Assembly: GCA_002415785.1 (NCBI GenBank)
Contig: DIAJ01000044.1
Span: 35,419 to 99,418 of the forward strand
Direction: 5' to 3'
Source of the DNA: Flavobacteriales bacterium UBA5081
GTDB taxonomy: Bacteria; Bacteroidota; Bacteroidia; Flavobacteriales_E; Vicingaceae
DNA: 64,000 bases
Made by a program: the position numbers and the translations under genes. Below are positions 10,901 to 19,877 of the stretch, piece after piece. Each line of letters begins with the position of its first letter. The first letter of the stretch is position 1. Under the pieces are notes generated by a model that had not been told where the DNA came from, made no database searches, and saw nothing but the letters and a program-made list of their open reading frames with translations.

Positions 10901-13900
10901 CTTATTTATGGAGCGACAATCAAGCCCAAGACACAGCAAGAAATCTTGGTGCAGGAAGCTACCAGCTTACGGTTACTGATCAAAATGGCTGTACTGCTAC
11001 TTCTTCAGTAAGTATTACAGAACCGGATTCATTAATCAGCAGCATTGGTGCCTCAATTGATGTTAGTTGTCATGGAGGAAATGACGCTTATGCCGTTGCC
11101 AATGGAGTTGGGGGAACTACTCCATACACTTATTTGTGGAGCGACAATCAAGTTCAAGATACTGCCAAAAACTTAAGTGCAGGTCAATACAGAGTGACGA
11201 TAACCGACGCTCAAGGCTGTTTCGATACGGTGAGTGTGGAAATCAACGAACCTACTCCTCTGCAAACATCGATTAGCTCTTCTGCAAACGTAAGTTGTAA
11301 TGGACTAAGTGATGGAAGCGCTACTGTTAGTGCAAATGGCGGAACTTCTCCTTATACTTATTTATGGAGCGACAATCAAACAACGGCAAACGCTGCGAGT
11401 TTATCAGCAGGAAATCACAGTGTTACCGTTACCGATGCGAACGCTTGTACTTCCGTTGAAAGCATAACTCTAACTGAACCCAATGTTTTGAGTTCTACTT
11501 TAGCTACTCAAATTGATGTAAGTTGTAATGGATTTAGCGATGGTTCAGCTAAAGTAACAATGAGTGGGGGGACAACGCCTTACACTTATTTATGGAGCGA
11601 TAATCAAACCGCAGACTCTGCCATTAACCTCAGTGCAGGAAGCTATACGGTAACTATTACCGATGCGAACGGATGTACAGAAAATGCCAATGTTACCATT
11701 AGTGAGCCGGCTATTTTAACGACAAGCGCTCAACTAATTAATCACCTTAACTGTTATCAAGCAAATGATGGGGCGGCTTATGCAACAGCCAATGGTGGAA
11801 CAACTCCTTACACCTACAACTGGAGCAACAACACTGCAAACGATAGCATTTCATCAATTGCTGCCGGAACTTATGTAGTAACAGTTACCGATGCTCAAAA
11901 CTGTACCGCTACTGATACTGTTCAGATTACTCAACCCGACTCACTACAGTCGAGCATAACAGACACTGTCTTTGTTTCCTGTAATAGCGGAAATGATGGT
12001 TCGGCAGAAGTAACTGCTTTGGGTGGCACAACCCCTTATACCTATACATGGAGCGATAATCAAACAACTCAAACAGCAGGTAATTTGAGTCAAGGCACTT
12101 ACCAAGTTACAGTAAGTGATGCCAATGGATGTACGACAATTTCTACGGTAACAATTACAGAACCACCACTACTCACAGCAAGCATAAGTGCAACAACTAA
12201 TGTGAGCTGTAATGGCTTAAGTAATGGTAGAGCTGTAGTTACTGCCAATGGAGGAACGCTACCCTATACTTATTTGTGGAACGATAATCAACAAACGGAT
12301 ACGGCTAGCAATTTAAGTGCAGGAAGCTATTCAGTAACCGTAACAGACAATAAAGGCTGTACAGCAACAGCTAACATTACGATTAGCGAACCGGCTCAAT
12401 TGACTGTTTCCAATGCCAGTTCAACTGATGTGAGCTGTAATGGAGGTAACGATGGACAAGCCACAGTAAACATAAACGGGGGAACAACTCCTTACACTTA
12501 CTTATGGAGCGACAATCAAACAACGGCAACAGCAAACAACCTAACTGAAGGAACTTATACAGTAACTGTTACAGATGATTTAGGTTGCACGATTAGCGAC
12601 ACCATAATTATTAATGAACCAACTGTGCTGACTTCTACAATCAGCTCAACTTCTAACATTTCTTGTAATGGAGCTGCAGATGGAAGTGCAACAGTTTCAG
12701 CAACCGGAGGAACTCAACCTTATACTTACAACTGGAGCAATAACGCAACAACGGCAAACATTCAAAACCTGAATCCTGGCACTTATATAGTCACCATTAC
12801 CGATGCTAATTCATGTACAAAAGTGGATTCTGTATCCATTAGCCAACCGAATGCGCTAACATCTTCAATTAGCAACTCAACCAACGTTAGCTGCTTTGGA
12901 TTAGCAGATGGAACTGCTGCAGTTACCCTTAGTGGGGGAACAACTCCCTACACTTATTTTTGGAGCACTAATGCAACAACAAGTAGCATACAAAACCTAG
13001 GTGCAGGAACTTATCGAGTTACTGTAACTGATAACAATAATTGTCGAATTACCGACTCGGTAACAATTACTCAACCAAATCAACTTACTTCCTCTTTAAG
13101 CGGACAAGACATTAGTTGCTTTGGTAGAAATGACGGTACTATTAGTGCAAGCGTTAATGGCGGAACAGCACCATACAGTTACAACTGGAGTAATAACAGC
13201 AGCAATTCTACCATTGGAAACTTAGCTGCGGGAACTTACACAGTAACTATTACCGATATAAACAGTTGCGAAGTCACCAACAGTTTCCAAATTAATGAGC
13301 CCGATGACTTAACTTTAAGTGTTACTGCAGATGATACCGTTTGCATTAATGTTCCTAAACAATTAGTTGCAGTGGCACAAGGTGGTACGGGAGCATATAC
13401 TTACAGTTGGAGTAATAATTTAGGCAATTCACCCAATCAATCTGTTACTCCCCAACAAAATACAACTTACTCCGTTTCGGTGACTGATGCGAACAATTGT
13501 CCGCAAAAAGTTGAAAGCGTATCATTAACGGTTAGAGATATTGCTTCAAATAACTTGTCTGTAAACTCTTCGAACAATGTTTGTGTAGGGGATAGCGCAA
13601 CTATATCAGTAAGCTTTGATGGTAATCTCGAACCTTACTTTTACAATTGGAATCAAGCTCTAAATGGAATAAGCGACCAAAGAGTAAGCCCACCTTCAAC
13701 GACCACTTACCGACTTACGATAACTGACATTTGCAACAACAGTATTAACGACAGTGCAGTAGTTCAAGTTTCTGAGCCGCCACAAATTAATTTAAACGAC
13801 ACTCTGGTTCAAGGTTGTGAAGATTTAAGTGTTAGCTTTAGCAACCGCACACCAAACGGTTACACTTATGAATGGATTTTTGGCAATGGAGAAAGTTCAA

Positions 13901-14577
13901 CTGAAGCAGAACCTACTCACATATATACAGAACCGGGTTTATATAATGTCGGCTTAAAAGTAACTACTCCGCAAGGTTGTGAAAGTATTTCAGACGCCAA
14001 TTATCAAGTAAGAGTATTAAATGCTCCTGAGGCAGAAATTTTTGCCAACCCAACTTCGGCAGATATAAAGAATCCAATTATTGATTTTTATGGCAATTTT
14101 GGAGATGCAGTAAGTTGGGAGTGGTTTTTTGGAGATGGTCGAGATAGTTCTAACGTAAATAACATCACTTATACTTATGCAGATACGGGAACTTATAGAG
14201 TAAAGCTTTTTGAAACCGGTTCAAACGGTTGTATCGACTCAGCTTTTGTAAACATTCGAATCAATCCAAATTACGACATAAAAATTCCGAATGTATTTAT
14301 ACCAAATACAGGAGGATCAAATGGTGGAACTTACAACCCAAACAACCCTGACAACTCAGTTTTCTTCCCTTATATGGAATATGTGGAAGATTACCATCTA
14401 ATGATTTTTAACCGTTGGGGAGAGTTGGTTTTTGAATCAAAAGACATAAATATTGGCTGGGATGGATATTATAAAGGCAAATTAGCCCAAGCAGATGTGT
14501 ATGTTTACAAAATAGAAGTTCAATTTATTAATGGTAAAAGAGAAACAAAAGTGGGTGATTTAACACTCTTGAGGTAG
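7969..14577 (+). CDS. Giant SprB-repeat adhesin-like protein with T9SS type B sorting domain
   Basis: A 2202-residue secreted cell-surface protein resembling SprB-type gliding/adhesion proteins. Residues 1-25 are a signal peptide, followed by THIMGGEITWQC, a common start of the mature part in this group. An Ig/fibronectin-like region extends to about residue 645. Then come about fifteen SprB repeats (residues about 649-1774, period about 76), each with VSCNGxxDG, GGTxPYTYLWSDNQ, NLSAGxYxVTVTDxNGC and ITEP. Two divergent units and two PKD domains follow (EWIFGNGE near 1966, EWFFGDGRD near 2051). The C-terminus from about 2105 (IKIPNVFIPN, FNRWGELVFES, GWDGYYKGK, KVGDLTLLR) is the gliding-type T9SS sorting domain. 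The PorP/SprF gene begins only 12 bp after its stop, the usual pairing. Whether this cell glides cannot be told. Confidence 0.93.
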   Translation: MARIFVYCILFFTSLILLGTKSLYATHIMGGEITWQCQANGQYVFTLKVYRDCNGTNLATNGQEIEIHNYPNVGLKDDINVTLINVTDISPDCLGNPCSGSGGVGAIEEYVFESAPVTLNGVPPAVGWTFTWDNFARNGAIDNIINADDFGITLRATMFPYQGRNAFPCFDSSPDFFQEPSTVVCADQAFTYNHSAYDDELDSLVYSWARPLDQFNACGACIYQENTIPQIINYDGTQGYTFNSPFPGPTLDTRNVPATLDANTGEISFESYTAGEFVSVVRVQAYKCGDLVAEVYRDLQTVIQSGCGLNKAPEIPPVFANGTFSDTVKAGELVNFDINIYDTLRTGNSSTDSIFIYATGQQFGTNYTSSTTGCTNPPCATFSQALPDASFGTYNTTFNWQTSCDHIAQSDPYCTSSQSTYLFVLRAYDNFCPAAGLNVATISITVLADTLMDHPDIHCADVQANGDVIIDWNQTADPDSSFQQWMIYSSTNRGGPYTLIDSILDYNITTYTHNNAGANDQSIHYIVRAKSGCHQDWLSLPTDTISSMYINPTFNGNCVDVSWNTLDNPLPDGSATNYEVYREFPVGSGFSLLKTTADTFFCDTFDVCTDTVTYRIQIANSGNGCWGSSSNINGVRFQYAQPSVNATVDFDASCFGINDGIAYATPSGGTAPYTYLWSDNQTQDTARNLSAGTYQLTLTDSKGCIDTTSVTITEPDSLISSIGSSIDVSCFGGNDAYAVANGVGGTSPYTYLWSDNQVQDTAKNLSARQYRVTITDALGCSDTVSVEINEPPLLTAVIIDSTNISCKDGNDGTATATALGGTSPYTYSWSNGQSGITATNLLPNTYFVMVTDANNCSAVAIVSLEEPDSLLASTATVNNVSCNGGSDGSAVVTPSGGRTPYTYLWDNNQTTDTVTNLAAGNHSVTITDSSGCTFVSSINITEPATLTVSTNVDFDASCFGLSDGTAYATPSGGTAPYTYLWSDNQAQDTARNLGAGSYQLTVTDQNGCTATSSVSITEPDSLISSIGASIDVSCHGGNDAYAVANGVGGTTPYTYLWSDNQVQDTAKNLSAGQYRVTITDAQGCFDTVSVEINEPTPLQTSISSSANVSCNGLSDGSATVSANGGTSPYTYLWSDNQTTANAASLSAGNHSVTVTDANACTSVESITLTEPNVLSSTLATQIDVSCNGFSDGSAKVTMSGGTTPYTYLWSDNQTADSAINLSAGSYTVTITDANGCTENANVTISEPAILTTSAQLINHLNCYQANDGAAYATANGGTTPYTYNWSNNTANDSISSIAAGTYVVTVTDAQNCTATDTVQITQPDSLQSSITDTVFVSCNSGNDGSAEVTALGGTTPYTYTWSDNQTTQTAGNLSQGTYQVTVSDANGCTTISTVTITEPPLLTASISATTNVSCNGLSNGRAVVTANGGTLPYTYLWNDNQQTDTASNLSAGSYSVTVTDNKGCTATANITISEPAQLTVSNASSTDVSCNGGNDGQATVNINGGTTPYTYLWSDNQTTATANNLTEGTYTVTVTDDLGCTISDTIIINEPTVLTSTISSTSNISCNGAADGSATVSATGGTQPYTYNWSNNATTANIQNLNPGTYIVTITDANSCTKVDSVSISQPNALTSSISNSTNVSCFGLADGTAAVTLSGGTTPYTYFWSTNATTSSIQNLGAGTYRVTVTDNNNCRITDSVTITQPNQLTSSLSGQDISCFGRNDGTISASVNGGTAPYSYNWSNNSSNSTIGNLAAGTYTVTITDINSCEVTNSFQINEPDDLTLSVTADDTVCINVPKQLVAVAQGGTGAYTYSWSNNLGNSPNQSVTPQQNTTYSVSVTDANNCPQKVESVSLTVRDIASNNLSVNSSNNVCVGDSATISVSFDGNLEPYFYNWNQALNGISDQRVSPPSTTTYRLTITDICNNSINDSAVVQVSEPPQINLNDTLVQGCEDLSVSFSNRTPNGYTYEWIFGNGESSTEAEPTHIYTEPGLYNVGLKVTTPQGCESISDANYQVRVLNAPEAEIFANPTSADIKNPIIDFYGNFGDAVSWEWFFGDGRDSSNVNNITYTYADTGTYRVKLFETGSNGCIDSAFVNIRINPNYDIKIPNVFIPNTGGSNGGTYNPNNPDNSVFFPYMEYVEDYHLMIFNRWGELVFESKDINIGWDGYYKGKLAQADVYVYKIEVQFINGKRETKVGDLTLLR
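9913..13290 (+). repeat. SprB repeat array (about 15 coding repeats)
   Basis: About fifteen tandem coding repeats of roughly 228 bp (76 residues). A higher-order duplication is visible: the two repeats starting at 9913 and the two starting at 10825 are far more alike than neighbouring units. The offset is 912 bp, exactly four 228-bp units, indicating that a four-repeat block was duplicated. Shared unusual segments include DFDASCFG, DSLISSIG and GGNDAYAVANGVGG. Confidence 0.85.
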
Positions 14578-14589
14578 TTTATGGTGGTA

Positions 14590-15591
14590 ATGAACAAAAT
14601 ACATCGGTTATTTTTATTGTTTGTCTTAGTTTTTGGAGGAATTACTGCAAGAGCACAAGACCCTCAATTTGGTCACTTTTACAGTAATTCAATGCTGTAC
14701 AATCCAGCATTTACCGGCAATGTAGACTTAGGTCGCTTTGCCCTCTCCTACCGTAACCAATGGCCGGGCATTCCCGGAAACTTTGTTTCTTATGCAGCAA
14801 GTTACGAGCACTATTTTGATGAAGCAAGCAGTGGGGTCGGGATTCAATTTGTAAGTGACCGAGCAGGAAGCGGCGGCATGACAACCAACTCTGCCAATGC
14901 AATGTACTCCTACCAAATTAGAATTAATCGCCAGTTGGCGCTTTTAACAGGAATAAAAGCAGGAATGCACAGCCGTTTTTATGATTTCAGCAAGTTTACT
15001 TTCGCCGATCAAATCGCGAGAGATAACGCCCCTGAATCTACAGTTGAAGAATTTAGAGAACGAATCAACTACCCTAACTTTGGAACAGGCTTGGTGTTTT
15101 ATCATCAAGAAAAATATTGGTTTGGACTTTCCTTAGATCACATTAATCAACCTCAAAATGGCTTTCAAGACGAAACCTCACAACTTGATGTAAGAACTGC
15201 ATTGCAGGCAGGTTGGAACTTTCCTTTAAACAAAGGCTATGGTGGTCATTCAAATTCAAAAATCACTGTAGCTGCACTTTACAAAGCTCAACGTAAATGG
15301 GATCAATTGGATTTGGGAATGTATTACCGAACAGATCCATACATGGTTGGAATTTGGTACAGAGGATTGCCCTTTAAATCAAACGAAAGTAGCGCTGCAA
15401 ATGTCGATGCCATGATGCTTTTGATGGGCTTTAAAGTCGACCGGATAGCCTTTGCTTATTCTTACGATTTAACCCTCTCTGCCCTTGCCGGGAATACCGG
15501 AGGTTCTCATGAAATCAGCATCATCTTAGAATACCCTAAACCGAAAAGACGAAGAAAAAGGTTTTTTAGGGTTCCCTGTCCTAAATTTTAA
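14590..15591 (+). CDS. PorP/SprF family type IX secretion membrane protein
   Basis: A protein of about 333 residues, an outer-membrane beta-barrel of the PorP/SprF family. SprF-like proteins are needed for secretion or surface attachment of the adhesin encoded beside them. I prefer the ATG at 14590 (MNKIHRLFLLFVLVFGGITA) over 14581 because it begins the signal peptide directly; cleavage would follow ARAQ. The family signature DPQFGHFYSNSMLYNPAFTG follows at once, then LSYRNQWPGIPGNFVSYAAS and GVGIQFVSDRAGSGG. The basic C-terminus is PKPKRRRKRFFRVPCPKF. Its position immediately downstream of the SprB-like gene supports a role as its dedicated partner. Confidence 0.92.
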   Translation: MNKIHRLFLLFVLVFGGITARAQDPQFGHFYSNSMLYNPAFTGNVDLGRFALSYRNQWPGIPGNFVSYAASYEHYFDEASSGVGIQFVSDRAGSGGMTTNSANAMYSYQIRINRQLALLTGIKAGMHSRFYDFSKFTFADQIARDNAPESTVEEFRERINYPNFGTGLVFYHQEKYWFGLSLDHINQPQNGFQDETSQLDVRTALQAGWNFPLNKGYGGHSNSKITVAALYKAQRKWDQLDLGMYYRTDPYMVGIWYRGLPFKSNESSAANVDAMMLLMGFKVDRIAFAYSYDLTLSALAGNTGGSHEISIILEYPKPKRRRKRFFRVPCPKF

Positions 15592-15642
15592 TAGTTAAGT
15601 CTGCTGATTTCAACTTCACAAAGAATTACGTATCTTGTGCCC

Positions 15643-16182
15643 ATGAAATGGCAACTTACAATATTATTACTTTTCTCTACCCTGTTTCAGCAAAACATTA
15701 ACGCTCAAAATCATAATTTAGAGAGCCTTAGAGACGATTACATTCGTGCTTTAAAAGACGTTGAAGTAGTTGAAGAAGTTTACAATCGCTTTAGCAAAGT
15801 AGAAAACCCTTCCGCTAAAATATTAGCCTACCGAGGAGCCTTGGAAGCCATAATGACAAAAACTACTTGGAATTTTTTTAAAAAAATGGACTACCTCAGA
15901 AAAAGTGAGAAGTCTTTTGCTCAAGCGGTAAAAAAAGCTCCTGAAAGTGTTGAAGTTCGTTTTATGCGCATGGCAGTTCAATACGAAATCCCCTCTTATC
16001 TGGGCTTTAGTGATGATATCCCAAAAGATAGAGACTTTATCGTTGCAAACATCCACCGTTTTAGTCCACAGGGGCTTGACGATTTTACTCTAAAACGCAT
16101 TATCGCATTTATGAAAAAATGCAATAAGTTTACTAAAGGTCAAATAGCTGTTTTTGAAGATATTTTAGCTTACAATCCATGA
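15643..16182 (+). CDS. Hypothetical exported protein
   Basis: A protein of about 179 residues that I cannot assign to a named family. I chose ATG 15643 (MKWQLTILLLFSTLFQQNIN) rather than the GTG two codons earlier; it gives a clean signal peptide with cleavage near NAQ. The mature part is mainly alpha-helical: LRDDYIRALKDVEVVEEVYN, then YRGALEAIMTKTTWNFFKKM, then SEKSFAQAVKKAPESVEVRF, resembling a TPR-like helical repeat. A TATCTTGT sequence, close to the -7 consensus, ends about 4 bp before the ATG and may give a very short leader. The stop overlaps the start of the next gene by 4 bp, so the two are translationally coupled. Confidence 0.7.
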   Translation: MKWQLTILLLFSTLFQQNINAQNHNLESLRDDYIRALKDVEVVEEVYNRFSKVENPSAKILAYRGALEAIMTKTTWNFFKKMDYLRKSEKSFAQAVKKAPESVEVRFMRMAVQYEIPSYLGFSDDIPKDRDFIVANIHRFSPQGLDDFTLKRIIAFMKKCNKFTKGQIAVFEDILAYNP

Positions 16183-16895
16183 AAAAAATAACCTACTTAC
16201 TTATCATTTGCATCGCAGCCAACCTTTATGCTTGTCAGTTATTCATAAATTGCGAAGAAGGTAAAGGAAATATCGTTAAAAAAGAAATTATTATAGAAAG
16301 CTTTGACGAACTTACCCTTGAGGGCAACTACCAGCTATATCTAAGTCAAGGAAAAAAACAGCAAGTGTTTATTGAAACACATGAAAACTTAATTCCATTT
16401 CTCAACAAAAATGTAAGCAGAGGAGAATGGAACATCAGCTTCGACCCTTGTGTAGAAAGTAGCAAACCCATTAATATTTATGCCACTGTTGTTAACCTTG
16501 AGGAATTAAACATAGAAGGTTCAGGCAGTATTAAAGGAGAAAGCTTGATTAAAAGCAATCAACTCAATTTAAACATCGACGGCTCAGGTGAAATAAATTT
16601 GGAGTTAGATGTAAAAGAATTAGAAAGCGAAGTGAATGGATCTGGCGATATTCAATTGACGGGAACTACAAAAAAGCACAAAATTGAAATTAATGGCTCC
16701 GGCGATGTTGAAGCTTATGATTTATTAAGTGACAACTGTGAAATTGAAATCAACGGCTCGGGAGATGTGAAAGTCAATGTTTCTTACGATTTAAAAGCAG
16801 AGGTGAATGGCAGCGGCGATATTTACTATAAAGGAAGTGTGAAAAACATCAATTCTTCAATTAATGGCTCAGGCAATTTGAACCAAGCTGAGTAG
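16179..16895 (+). CDS. Head GIN (DUF2807) domain exported protein
   Basis: A 238-residue protein with an N-terminal signal of lipoprotein type (LLIICIAANLYAC, Cys near residue 19). Residues about 35-238 form a Head GIN / DUF2807 domain, a right-handed beta-helix made of short repeats. The repeat NGSGDI / NGSGDV / DGSGEI occurs at least seven times from residue about 108 to the end, each copy one turn of the helix. The family is very common on Bacteroidota cell envelopes and its biochemical role is not known. The start overlaps the upstream gene by 4 bp (ATGA), indicating an operon of two. Confidence 0.85.
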   Translation: MKKITYLLIICIAANLYACQLFINCEEGKGNIVKKEIIIESFDELTLEGNYQLYLSQGKKQQVFIETHENLIPFLNKNVSRGEWNISFDPCVESSKPINIYATVVNLEELNIEGSGSIKGESLIKSNQLNLNIDGSGEINLELDVKELESEVNGSGDIQLTGTTKKHKIEINGSGDVEAYDLLSDNCEIEINGSGDVKVNVSYDLKAEVNGSGDIYYKGSVKNINSSINGSGNLNQAE

Positions 16896-17009
16896 TGGCT
16901 TATCGAAGAACACAGACCTACTAAACTACTAATTAAAAAAACTTAACCCTGAATAGCTCTCATTCTTCTCACCAAAACAATAAACTATAAACTGAAAAAC
17001 AATCCTTTC

Positions 17010-18677
17010 ATGACCGACATAGAAATTGCCAACAGTGTAACCCCAAAACACATTCGAGAAGTAGCAGAAAGAATTAACGTTAAAGAATCAGATTTAGAAT
17101 ATTACGGCAATCAGAAAGCTAAACTTCCAATAGAGTTAATTGAGGAAGATAAAGTTAAAAAGAGTAATTTGATATTAGTGACCGCCATCACTCCTACCCC
17201 TCCTGGAGAAGGAAAAACAACTTCTTCAATCGGTCTCAACGATGGATTAAACCAGATTGGGAAAAAGTCAGTTGTGGTGATTAGAGAACCTAGTTTAGGC
17301 CCTGTTTTTGGAATGAAAGGCGGTGCTGCAGGAGGTGGCTGGAGTCAAGTGATTCCTATGGTGGATATCAACCTACACTTCACAGGTGACTTTCACGCCA
17401 TAGCAATGGCCAACAATTTATTAGCAGCACTAATTGACAACAACATCCAAAGTAAAAGTAGAAGCTTAGGAATAGATCCGCGAACCGTGATTTGGAAGCG
17501 CTGTATGGACATGAACGACCGCGCTTTGAGAAACATAGTTGCCGCACTTGGGGGAAAAGCCGGCGGAGTTCCTAGAGAAACCGGATTTAACATTACAGCA
17601 GCCTCTGAAATTATGGCCATTCTGTGTTTATGTAAAAGCATGGATGACTTACAAAAAATGTGTGGTGATATATATATTGGTGACACTTTTGAAGGCAGCC
17701 CCGTTTATGCGAAAGACCTAAATGCTTCGGGAGCCATGGCGGTATTATTAAAAGATGCAATAAAACCTAACTTAGTGCAAACCCTAGAAGGTAATCCCGC
17801 AATTATCCACGGTGGGCCTTTTGCGAATATTGCGCAGGGAACCAACTCAATTTTAGCGACAAAAATGGGGATGAGCTTAGGCGGTTATGTTGTTACTGAA
17901 GCAGGTTTTGCTGCAGACTTAGGGGCTGAAAAGTTCTTAAACATCAAATGCAGAAAAGCTGAAATTTCACCAAAAGCAGTTGTGGTAGTTGCCACTATTC
18001 GCGCATTAAAATATCATGGAGGGAAATCACTAAACGAAATCACTCAAGAAGATTTATCTGCTTTAGAAAAAGGTATTCCCAACCTTGAAAAACACATAGA
18101 AGCCATTCAGAGTTTTGGTTTGCCGGTTGTAGTATCTGTAAACACTTTCAGCAGTGACACTGATGCTGAAAAGGAGCTAATATACAAGCATTGCGAAAAA
18201 TTAGGCGTTCCTGTAGCCCTAAGCACCGGCTGGGCAGAAGGCGGTAAGGGTTGCACTGATTTAGCTCAAAAAGTAGTTAAAGCAGCAGAAGGCAATACCG
18301 CCAAGTTCAAACCAACTTACGAATTGGAAGATTCTCCGCTGACAAAAATCGAGAAGATTTGCAAAAACATTTACGGTGCAAATGGAGTAGAGCTTTCAGC
18401 AAAAGCAAAAAATCAACTTAAGCGCTTTGAGGATTTAGGATACAGCAAACTTCCGATTTGCATGGCAAAAACGGAAAAAAGCTTGAGCGACGACGAAAAA
18501 CTAAAAGGTCGTCCTACTAATTTCGAAATTCACATACGAGAATTTGAAATAGCCGCCGGAGCAGGCTTCATTATTCCAATTGCAGGAAATATGCTTAGAA
18601 TGCCCGGATTACCCTTAACTCCAGCCGCAGAAAACATTAAAATGAACAATAATGGAGATATTTCAGGACTTTTTTGA
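17010..18677 (+). CDS. fhs: Formate--tetrahydrofolate ligase
   Basis: A 555-residue cytosolic enzyme that makes 10-formyl-THF from formate, ATP and tetrahydrofolate, feeding one-carbon units into purine and methionyl-tRNA formylation pathways. The ATP-binding loop TPTPPGEGKTT is at residues 61-71. Other hallmarks are REPSLGPVFGMKGGAAGGGW near residues 94-113, NLHFTGDFHAI near 125, and the C-terminal IPIAGNMLRMPGLPLTPAA. The length is as expected for the family. It starts at ATG 17010, with no other gene in a likely operon. The gap before it is short and shows no obvious riboswitch. A long repeat-filled region begins right after the stop. Confidence 0.96.
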   Translation: MTDIEIANSVTPKHIREVAERINVKESDLEYYGNQKAKLPIELIEEDKVKKSNLILVTAITPTPPGEGKTTSSIGLNDGLNQIGKKSVVVIREPSLGPVFGMKGGAAGGGWSQVIPMVDINLHFTGDFHAIAMANNLLAALIDNNIQSKSRSLGIDPRTVIWKRCMDMNDRALRNIVAALGGKAGGVPRETGFNITAASEIMAILCLCKSMDDLQKMCGDIYIGDTFEGSPVYAKDLNASGAMAVLLKDAIKPNLVQTLEGNPAIIHGGPFANIAQGTNSILATKMGMSLGGYVVTEAGFAADLGAEKFLNIKCRKAEISPKAVVVVATIRALKYHGGKSLNEITQEDLSALEKGIPNLEKHIEAIQSFGLPVVVSVNTFSSDTDAEKELIYKHCEKLGVPVALSTGWAEGGKGCTDLAQKVVKAAEGNTAKFKPTYELEDSPLTKIEKICKNIYGANGVELSAKAKNQLKRFEDLGYSKLPICMAKTEKSLSDDEKLKGRPTNFEIHIREFEIAAGAGFIIPIAGNMLRMPGLPLTPAAENIKMNNNGDISGLF

Positions 18678-19740
18678 AATATGAAAGCGAGATTAGAAAA
18701 ATATGAAAGTTGAAACTAGAAACCTTGAAACTGTCTCGCTATCGCGAGAAGCGGTTCTTGCTTCGCTTGCTTATGTGTGAAAAATAACTTATAACTTCAA
18801 GTACTTTTAACTTTATCCTCCATCCTTAGGCTTTCATCCTTTTTCCAATTTACTCTCTCCTCTATCAGCGCAGCGGTCTATATTCTATACTCTATTTTCT
18901 AAAATAAACTTCGCTCACTTTGCGGACTTAGCGCCTCTGCGGTTAAAAAACTTTTAACTTTAAACTTCAAGTACTTTAGGCACTCTTTTAAAATATGAAA
19001 GTTGAAATTAGAAACTTTGAAACCTTTCTCGCTGTCGCGAGAATTAATTCTTTCTTCGCTAATTATTATTGAAAACGCTAATGCTTTGAGTCCTTTGAGC
19101 AACCTTAGCGTCCTTTGCGGTTAAAATGAGAGTATAGATTAGATAGAAAATTCTATGATTAAACATCTTAATTCCTTTTAACATTAAGAAGTGAAGGCAA
19201 ATTAAGGGCTTCATTAAGGTTATAATCTTCAACTTTTAATTCTCTTTTCTAAGTAGAATTTGTTTCTAAAAAACTTAATGACTTTCTTAACTCCTTCATG
19301 TTCTAAATGTTTAAAATTTAGTATTCCACACTCACTTTTGTCACCATTTTTGTCAAAAATGCCGCCAAAAGTTATATATAATCACATTTTCCGGGCACTC
19401 ACGTACCCGGCTATTAGATGTCGCCCTTTCAGGGCTTTTGAAAATGTGAAAGGGGGAAACATTGAAAGCGTTTCGCTGGGGCGAGAAATGGTTCTTTCTT
19501 CGCATTCTATTGATGCAAAACCTCTAACTTCTTGTTTCTTGCAGCGTAGCGATCTTGCATCTAAAAGAAACTTTCTCAATATCAAAAAATAGAATTTAAA
19601 AGAATCATTCTTAATTCGTAATTCAAAACTCTTAATTCAAAAATCACTATATTTGAAAACATTAACAAGAGGCGCTGAATTCTTTTCAAAGAAAATGAAT
19701 TGTCTTTTGTTAAAACTTTATACTGAAAAGCTTTGACTAA
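18678..19740. repeat. Repeat-filled intergenic region
   Basis: No gene is supported here. The stretch is a mosaic of dispersed repeats also found elsewhere in the window. (1) TCTCGCTATCGCGAGA palindromes with a trailing TTCTTGCTTCGCT motif lie at about 18733, 19020 and 19465. (2) CTTTGCGG...GCGGTTAAAA blocks lie at about 18918 and 19100. (3) 19232-19440 is a 209-bp copy of a sequence repeated at 21154-21369, with internal hairpins CCGGGCACTCACGTACCCGG and GCCCTTTCAGGGC. (4) TTCTTAATTC-type heptamers lie near 19608. Short open frames in this area are repeat-derived. Confidence 0.75.
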
Positions 19741-19744
19741 AGGC

Positions 19745-19773
19745 TTGTTAAATTGATAATTGTATTATATTTG
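19745..19773 (+). promoter_or_regulatory. Bacteroidota-type promoter (TTG-18-TATATTTG)
   Basis: A -33 element TTG at 19745-19747 is followed after 18 bp by TATATTTG at 19766-19773, a perfect TAnnTTTG -7 box. It points to the DUF6089-like gene at 19878 with a leader of about 100 nt, or to a transcript containing the hairpin at 19788-19842. Confidence 0.65.
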
Positions 19774-19787
19774 CAACGATTAAACAC

Positions 19788-19842
19788 AAATGAAAACGCT
19801 TAATCATCAGTCGTTCAATAACGATTGATTAAATTTTCATTT
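19788..19842 (+). other. Long hairpin in the leader of the DUF6089-like gene
   Basis: A 55-nt inverted repeat: AAATGAAAA pairs with TTTTCATTT, TTAATCA with TGATTAA and TCGTT with AACGA, around a CAAT loop with small bulges. It sits 15 bp after the -7 box and 35 bp before the ATG, so it would fold in the 5' leader. It may be a regulatory leader, a small RNA or a binding site for a dimeric regulator; the sequence does not decide. Confidence 0.6.
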
Positions 19843-19877
19843 AAAAATGCAACTTTGCTGCATAAAACATAAAACAG

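Noticed and set aside
16896..17009. A riboswitch upstream of fhs
   Set aside because: The gap is 114 bp and AT-rich, without a recognisable conserved riboswitch core or terminator/antiterminator pair.
18899..19592. Several open frames of 67-110 codons in the gap after fhs
   Set aside because: They are read from dispersed repeats found elsewhere in different frames, and no conserved protein motif is seen.
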